DNA from: Methylobacterium gnaphalii
GTDB taxonomy: Bacteria; Pseudomonadota; Alphaproteobacteria; Rhizobiales; Beijerinckiaceae
Length of the DNA: 64,000 nt
Direction of reading: 5' to 3'
Assembly (NCBI RefSeq): GCF_007992215.1
Contig: NZ_BJZV01000014.1
Span: forward strand, 62,001-126,000
The position numbers and the translations under genes were made by a program. Position 1 is the first letter of the stretch, and each line of letters starts with the position of its first letter. Below, in pieces: positions 58,217 through 64,000 of this stretch. Under the pieces are notes generated by a model. The model saw only the letters and a list, made by a program, of their open reading frames with translations, was not told the DNA's origin and made no database searches.

Positions 58217-58420
58217 ATGCCCAAGCTGAAGACCAAATCGGGCGCCAAGAAGCGCTTCAAGATCACCGGCACCGGCAAGGTAATGTACGCCCAGGCCGGC
58301 AAGCGCCACGGGATGATCAAGCGGACCAAGAAGCAGATCCGCAACCTGCGCGGCACGACGACCCTGTTCGAGGGCGATGCCGTGAACGTGAAGAAGTACT
58401 TTTTGCCGAACCAGCGCTGA
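58217..58420 (+). CDS. rpmI: 50S ribosomal protein L35
   Basis: 67 residues: [15 protein letters not shown], then T-G-T-G-K-V and the C-terminal K-K-Y-F-L-P. CAGGAGAG lies 8 bases before the ATG. Co-transcribed with rplT 70 bases downstream. Confidence 0.97.
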   Translation: MPKLKTKSGAKKRFKITGTGKVMYAQAGKRHGMIKRTKKQIRNLRGTTTLFEGDAVNVKKYFLPNQR

Positions 58421-58490
58421 GCGCTTTCCGGCGAGAACGTCTCTCTTCACCTCAGTCGAGTCTGTTTTTTAGAATCCCAGGAGATCTCCC

Positions 58491-58868
58491 ATGGCCCGCG
58501 TCAAACGCGGCGTGACCAGTCACGCAAAGCACAAGAAAGTACTGAAGGCCGCCAAGGGCTATTACGGCCGCCGCAAGAATACGATCCGTATCGCCAAGCA
58601 GGCGGTCGAGAAGGGCATGCAGTATGCCTATCGCGACCGTAAGAATAAGAAGCGCACCTTCCGCGCTCTCTGGATCCAGCGCCTCAACGCTGCGGTCCGC
58701 GAGCATGGCCTGACGTATTCGCGTTTCATCAACGCTCTCGCATTGGCCGGCATCCAGGTCGACCGTAAGGCACTGTCCGAGATCGCCATCCACGAGCCGG
58801 CGAGCTTCGCCGCCATCGTCGAGAAGGCCAAGGCGGCGCTCCCGGCCGAGACCAAGAAGGCAGCCTGA
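58491..58868 (+). CDS. rplT: 50S ribosomal protein L20
   Basis: 125 residues: [34 protein letters not shown] and Y-S-R-F-I-N-A-L. L20 represses its own operon in enterobacteria. A strong terminator follows. Confidence 0.97.
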   Translation: MARVKRGVTSHAKHKKVLKAAKGYYGRRKNTIRIAKQAVEKGMQYAYRDRKNKKRTFRALWIQRLNAAVREHGLTYSRFINALALAGIQVDRKALSEIAIHEPASFAAIVEKAKAALPAETKKAA

Positions 58869-58895
58869 ACTCCCTGCGGAGTTCTCAGACCTGAC

Positions 58896-58933
58896 AAGGC
58901 GCGGCGCTCGACAGCGCCGCGCCTTCTTTTTTC
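58896..58933 (+). terminator. Terminator after rplT
   Basis: Perfect 13-bp stem aaggcgcggcgct/agcgccgcgcctt (58896-58908, 58913-58925), loop cgac, followed by cttttttc. It lies between rplT and pheS; pheST may rely on read-through, since I see no clear promoter in the 67 bases after it. Confidence 0.92.
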
Positions 58934-59000
58934 GCCGCGCTTGCGCGACTTCACGCAAAGCGCGAAAGCAGCGCGCGCCGCCGCCGCTCTTGGACAAGCG

Positions 59001-60083
59001 ATGATCGATCTCGAAACCCTCGAACGCGACCTGCTCGGCCAGATTGACACCGCCGCTGACGAAGCCGCCCTCGAAGCCTTGCGCGTTTCTGCGCTCGGCA
59101 AGAAGGGCAGCGTCTCCGAGCTCTTGAAGACGCTTGGCACGATGACGCCGGAGGAGCGCAAGGAGCGCGGCCCGCTCATCAATGGCCTGCGCGATCGCGT
59201 CACCACCGCCCTCGGCACGCGCCGCGAGGCGCTGCAGGGCGCCGCCCTCGAAGCCCGTCTCGCCTCGGAGCGCATCGACGTCACGCTTCCGCTGCGCGAG
59301 GCGCCGGAAGCCCGCGGGCGCATTCATCCGATCAGTCAGGTCATCGACGAAATCACCGCGATTTTCGCCGATCTCGGCTTCTCGGTCGCCGAAGGACCGG
59401 ACATCGAGACGGACGAGTACAACTTCACTGCGCTGAATTTCCCCGAGGGCCATCCGGCCAGGGAGATGCACGACACCTTCTTTCTGGCGCCGGACCATCT
59501 CGGCCGCCGCAAAGTGCTGCGCACGCACACCTCGCCTGTCCAGATCCGCACGATGCGCTCGGTCGAGCCGCCGATCCGCGTCATCATCCCGGGTCGCACC
59601 TACCGGCACGATTCCGACCAGACACACACGCCGATGTTCCATCAGGTCGAAGGGCTGGTTATCGATCGCCAAGCCAACATCGCCAACCTGAAATGGGTGC
59701 TGGAGAGCTTCGCCCGCGCCTTCTTCGAGGTCGACAGCGTCGGAATGCGCTTTCGCCCCTCGTTCTTCCCCTTCACCGAGCCCTCGGCCGAGGTCGACAT
59801 CCAGTGCACGCGCAAGGGCGGCGAGATCCGCTTCGGCGAGGGTACGGACTGGCTGGAGGTGCTTGGTTGCGGAATGGTCCACCCAAACGTGCTGAAGAAC
59901 TGCGGACTCGACCCCGATCAGTTCCAGGGCTTCGCCTTCGGCATGGGCATCGACCGGCTCGCCATGCTCAAATACGGCATGCCGGACCTGCGTCCGTTCT
60001 TCGAGGCGGATATGCGCTGGATCGAGCATTACGGCTTCCGGCCGCTCGACGTGCCGAGCCTGGTCGGCGGACTGACAGCCTAA
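59001..60083 (+). CDS. pheS: Phenylalanyl-tRNA synthetase alpha subunit
   Basis: 360 residues from ATG 59001. N-terminal coiled coil (D-L-E-T-L-E-R-D), then class II core: motif 1 [10 protein letters not shown], motif 2 near R-T-H-T-S-P-V-Q and F-H-Q-V-E-G, motif 3 [13 protein letters not shown]. Catalytic subunit of the alpha2beta2 enzyme. Confidence 0.97.
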   Translation: MIDLETLERDLLGQIDTAADEAALEALRVSALGKKGSVSELLKTLGTMTPEERKERGPLINGLRDRVTTALGTRREALQGAALEARLASERIDVTLPLREAPEARGRIHPISQVIDEITAIFADLGFSVAEGPDIETDEYNFTALNFPEGHPAREMHDTFFLAPDHLGRRKVLRTHTSPVQIRTMRSVEPPIRVIIPGRTYRHDSDQTHTPMFHQVEGLVIDRQANIANLKWVLESFARAFFEVDSVGMRFRPSFFPFTEPSAEVDIQCTRKGGEIRFGEGTDWLEVLGCGMVHPNVLKNCGLDPDQFQGFAFGMGIDRLAMLKYGMPDLRPFFEADMRWIEHYGFRPLDVPSLVGGLTA

Positions 60084-60154
60084 GCCACGATCGTCTCACG
60101 GGCCGGGGCTGAGACCCCGGCGGAACGCCTTGGCGTCCGCGAAGGACTGCACCG

Positions 60155-62575
60155 ATGAAATTCACCCTATCCTGGCTCAAGGAACACCTCGATACCGAGG
60201 CGTCGCTCGAGGCCATCGCCGATACGCTGACCCGGATCGGTCTCGAAGTCGAAGGTATCGAGGACAAGGCGGCTGCGCTGAAGCCCTACGTCATCGCGAA
60301 TGTCATCAGCGCCGAACAGCACCCGAATGCCGACCGCCTGCGTGTCTGCATGGTCGATGCTGGCGATGGGGCGCCCCTGCAGGTGGTTTGCGGCGCGCCG
60401 AACGCGCGGGCGGGCATGAAGTCTGTGTTCGCGCCGCCCGGTACATACGTCCCGGGCAAGAACATCACGTTGTCGGTCGGTACCATCCGCGGCGTCGAGA
60501 GCCGCGGAATGCTCTGCTCGGGTGCTGAACTCGGCCTCGGCGACGATCATGACGGCATCCTCGATCTGCCGGCGGACGCGCCAATCGGCATGGCCTACGC
60601 CCTCTATGCCGGCCTCGACGATCCGGTCATCGAGATCAACCTGACCCCGAACCGCTCCGACTGCGCCTCGATCCACGGCATCGCCCGCGACCTCGCTGCG
60701 ACCGGGATCGGCACACTAAAGCAGGAGTCCTTCCAGCAACTGCGCGGCGAGGGCGCCTGCCCGGTGCCGCTCGCCATCGAGCTCGGTGAAAACCGCGATC
60801 TCTGCCCCTACTTCACGCTGCGCCTCGTGCGCGGCGTGACGAACGGGCCGTCGCCGGACTGGATGCAGGCGAGGCTTCGGGCCATCGGCCTGCGCCCAAT
60901 CAACGCGCTCGTCGACATTACCAACTATCTGACCTTCGACCGTGGCCGGCCGCTGCACGTCTTCGACGCGAAGAAGGTAGCCGGCGGCCTGACCGTGCGA
61001 CTGGCCCGCGAGGGCGAGGAGTTGAAGGCGCTCGACGGCCGCACCTACCGGCTCGATGCCGAGACCGTCGTGATCGCGGACCAAAACGGCGTCGAGTCGA
61101 TCGGCGGTATCATCGGCGGCGAGGCCTCGGGCTGCGACGCGGACACCACCGACGTGCTGATCGAGTCCGCTCTCTGGAACCCGCGCAACATCGCCCGGAC
61201 CGGCCGCCGTCTCGGCGTCATCACCGATGCCCGCTACCGCTTCGAGCGCGGCGTTGATCCGGCCTTCACCCTGCCGGGCCTCGACGCGGCGACGCGACTC
61301 GTTCTCGACATCTGCGGTGGCACCGCGAGCCAGCCCAGCATAGCCGGCGAGCCGCCCGAGACCGACCACGTCATCGACTTCCCCTGGACAGAGGTCCGGC
61401 GCCTGGCCGGGATCGAGCTGTCGCGGGCCGAGATGAAGGTGACGCTGGAATCGCTCGGCTTCCACGTCGCCGGCAGCGGCGATCGCGTGAAGGTGCTTAC
61501 CCCGTCTTGGCGCCCTGACGTCGAGGGCAAGGCCGACCTCGTTGAGGAGATCATTCGCATCGCTGGCCTCGACCGGATCGAGCCGAAGCCGTTGCTGCGC
61601 TCCGAGACGGGCACCGTCGGGCCGAAGCTTACGGTGCTCCAGCGCCGCACACGCAGCGCCAAGCGCGCGCTCGCGAGCCGCGGCCTCCTCGAAGCCGTGA
61701 CCTGGTCCTTCATTCGGCACGAGGATGCCAAGCTCTTCAACGGGGGTGGAACAGATCTCGCGCTGGCCAACCCGATCGCATCCGACCTCTCGGACATGCG
61801 CCCGAGTCTCGTCCCTGGCCTTCTGCGCAGTGCCCAGGCCAATGCCGATCGCGGCTACGGTGACGTCGCCCTGTTCGAGGTCGGCCAGTGCTTCGAGACG
61901 GACCAGCCCGAGGGCCAGAGCATCCGTGCCGCCGCGGTCAGGCGCGGAAGCGCCCGTCACGCGGGCGCCGGCCGGCACTGGAGCGGCACGATGCCCGTCG
62001 TCGATGCCTTTGAGGCGAAGGCCGATGCGCTGGCGCTGCTGACGGCTTTGGGCATTCAGACCGGTGGCCTGCAGATCGTCGCCGGAGGCCCGGAATGGCT
62101 GCATCCCGGCCGCTCGGGCACGCTTCAGTTTGGACCGAAGAATCCCGTCGGCTGGTTCGGCGAGATCCATCCGAAGGCGATGAAGGCGCTCGACCTCAAG
62201 GGCGCGCTGGTCGCCTTCGAGATCACCCTCGACGCGCTGCCGCTGCCGAAATACAAGCCGACCAAGGTCAAGCCGGCGCTGGCGCTGTCGGACCTGCAGG
62301 CGGTCTCGCGCGACTTCGCCTTCGTGGTCGGCCGCGACGTGGCCGCCGCCGACGTGATCCGCGCCGCGCAGGGGGCGGAGCGCAAGCTCATCACGGGTGT
62401 CGAGGTGTTCGACATCTACGAGGGCGTCGGCATCCCCGAGGAGTCCAAGTCCATCGCTGTGGCCGTGCGGTTGCAGCCGGTCGAGCGCACGCTCACCGAT
62501 GCAGAGATCGAGGCGGTGAGCGCCAAGATCGTCGCCGAGGTCGCCAAGAAGACCGGGGCGACCCTGCGCGCCTGA
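60155..62575 (+). CDS. pheT: Phenylalanyl-tRNA synthetase beta subunit
   Basis: 806 residues. N-terminal tRNA-binding (EMAP-like) domain residues ~40-150 (H-P-N-A-D-R-L-R), B3/B4 editing domain, B5, and the C-terminal anticodon-binding FDX-ACB domain (S-R-D-F-A-F-V and V-F-D-I-Y). It binds and proofreads tRNA-Phe. 71 bases after pheS. Confidence 0.97.
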   Translation: MKFTLSWLKEHLDTEASLEAIADTLTRIGLEVEGIEDKAAALKPYVIANVISAEQHPNADRLRVCMVDAGDGAPLQVVCGAPNARAGMKSVFAPPGTYVPGKNITLSVGTIRGVESRGMLCSGAELGLGDDHDGILDLPADAPIGMAYALYAGLDDPVIEINLTPNRSDCASIHGIARDLAATGIGTLKQESFQQLRGEGACPVPLAIELGENRDLCPYFTLRLVRGVTNGPSPDWMQARLRAIGLRPINALVDITNYLTFDRGRPLHVFDAKKVAGGLTVRLAREGEELKALDGRTYRLDAETVVIADQNGVESIGGIIGGEASGCDADTTDVLIESALWNPRNIARTGRRLGVITDARYRFERGVDPAFTLPGLDAATRLVLDICGGTASQPSIAGEPPETDHVIDFPWTEVRRLAGIELSRAEMKVTLESLGFHVAGSGDRVKVLTPSWRPDVEGKADLVEEIIRIAGLDRIEPKPLLRSETGTVGPKLTVLQRRTRSAKRALASRGLLEAVTWSFIRHEDAKLFNGGGTDLALANPIASDLSDMRPSLVPGLLRSAQANADRGYGDVALFEVGQCFETDQPEGQSIRAAAVRRGSARHAGAGRHWSGTMPVVDAFEAKADALALLTALGIQTGGLQIVAGGPEWLHPGRSGTLQFGPKNPVGWFGEIHPKAMKALDLKGALVAFEITLDALPLPKYKPTKVKPALALSDLQAVSRDFAFVVGRDVAAADVIRAAQGAERKLITGVEVFDIYEGVGIPEESKSIAVAVRLQPVERTLTDAEIEAVSAKIVAEVAKKTGATLRA

Positions 62576-62585
62576 GGAGGCGATC

Positions 62586-63449
<864 letters not shown>

Positions 63450-63601
63450 CGCACAGCATCTGCGGGCTGCTGGACTAGCGAAGAAACCGCTCGCTCCCGC
63501 GCAGTGTCCTGTTGTGCAGCCAAATCGTTCTGTATACAGAACGCTGCTAATGGAAGCGGCGGGGCTGCCGCGGCATTCTCGAAGAGCGAAAGGACGTTCC
63601 A

Positions 63602-64000
63602 ATGTCGAAGGAACGCACGGCGCGAACCATCGCTGCAACCAACGGGGTTGCACAGGATACGGCGTTCGGAGCTGTGATCTCGCCGATCCACCTCTCAACG
63701 ACCTTCAAGTTTCCTGCCTTCGAGAAACCCGGCCCCTACGATTATTCCCGCCTAGCCAACCCGACCCGAGACCAACTCGCGGATACCATCGCCAAGCTCG
63801 AGGGCGGCGCGCGGGCCGTCATGGTGTCGAGCGGCATGGCAGCCCTCGAGCTCGCCCTGTCGAGCCTGCGCCCCGGAGATCTTCTGGTCGCGCCGCACGA
63901 TTGTTACGGCGGGACCTATCGCCTCCTCAGCATGCGCGCCGAGCGGGGGCATTATCGCGTCGCCTTCGTCAATCAGGCCGATGAGCAGGCTCTGGCTGCT
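63602..64000 (+). CDS. metB: Cystathionine gamma-synthase-type PLP enzyme (5' part)
   Basis: First 133 residues of a Cys/Met-metabolism PLP enzyme, cut by the window edge. Seen: A-V-I-S-P-I-H-L-S-T-T-F near residue 23-34, Y-D-Y-S-R-L-A-N-P-T-R and V-S-S-G-M-A-A-L, with D-C-Y-G-G-T-Y-R. The PLP Lys lies beyond the edge. Related enzymes are O-acylhomoserine lyases, so the exact reaction is open. GAAAGGACG lies upstream of the ATG. Confidence 0.88.
   Translation, partial: MSKERTARTIAATNGVAQDTAFGAVISPIHLSTTFKFPAFEKPGPYDYSRLANPTRDQLADTIAKLEGGARAVMVSSGMAALELALSSLRPGDLLVAPHDCYGGTYRLLSMRAERGHYRVAFVNQADEQALAA

Overview
The window reads as the chromosome of a high-GC alphaproteobacterium of the order Hyphomicrobiales, most likely a Methylobacterium/Methylorubrum. 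This rests on several observations: the aerobic cobaltochelatase pair cobS-cobT next to a J-domain gene and a BolA gene, an FYDLN-type acidic zinc-ribbon protein next to aroA-cmk, a complete-looking cpa/tad pilus operon, a DUF6894 small protein, an Hsp20 gene paired with a DUF1150 gene behind an RpoH-like promoter, and REP-like palindromes built around 'attgcgag' and 'cctcaggatgag'. The species is an inference; no rRNA is present.

Layout. 1-8 kb: a small secreted Tyr/Arg/Pro-repeat protein, a TrmN6-like methyltransferase with a DUF2007 protein, a long-chain polyprenyl diphosphate synthase, ispE, a large TPR protein and ETF-ubiquinone oxidoreductase. 8-15 kb: family-4 uracil-DNA glycosylase, a YpfJ-type zinc metallopeptidase, the minus-strand run hemB / small exported protein / RDD protein / bpt, a GST, rpmB and an AEC permease. 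15-24.5 kb: cobT-cobS, J-domain protein, BolA, ArfB, a TPR-methyltransferase, and a tightly overlapping exonuclease / ATP-dependent DNA ligase / YjbQ operon. 24.5-28.8 kb: queD-queC, tRNA-Ala(GGC) with its own promoter, an FYDLN protein, aroA-cmk. 28.8-30.1 kb: a small accessory patch with DUF6894, a short unknown gene and a decayed gene. 30.1-40 kb: hrpB with a DUF805 gene, divergent mutS, an AmpG-like permease with EcsC, an M17 aminopeptidase. 39.9-49.8 kb: tadD and the opposing flp-cpaABCDEF-tadBC operon. 50-53.4 kb: hsp20 and DUF1150, an alpha/beta hydrolase, a GT4 glycosyltransferase. 53.4-64 kb: infC (ATT start), a minus-strand GT4 plus glycogen-debranching pair, rpmI-rplT, pheST, a DUF1186/SEC-C protein and the 5' part of a cystathionine gamma-synthase-type gene cut by the window edge.

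How genes work together. The Tad block encodes a pilin, prepilin peptidase, outer-membrane secretin and lipoproteins, a localisation ATPase, a motor ATPase and two inner-membrane platform proteins: a type IVb adhesive pilus. QueD and QueC are two steps of preQ0 synthesis. The nuclease-ligase-YjbQ run shares start/stop codons and is probably translated as one unit. rpmI-rplT-pheS-pheT keeps the common translation-gene order, but infC is separated from it by 4.3 kb of oppositely oriented carbohydrate genes. I found no clearly new multigene system. The most unusual signals are the in-frame palindrome-bearing insertion in the DNA ligase, the decayed patch after cmk, the regulatory layout of the pilus operon (CtrA-like box, hairpin after the pilin), and the heat-shock promoter with a long leader before hsp20.
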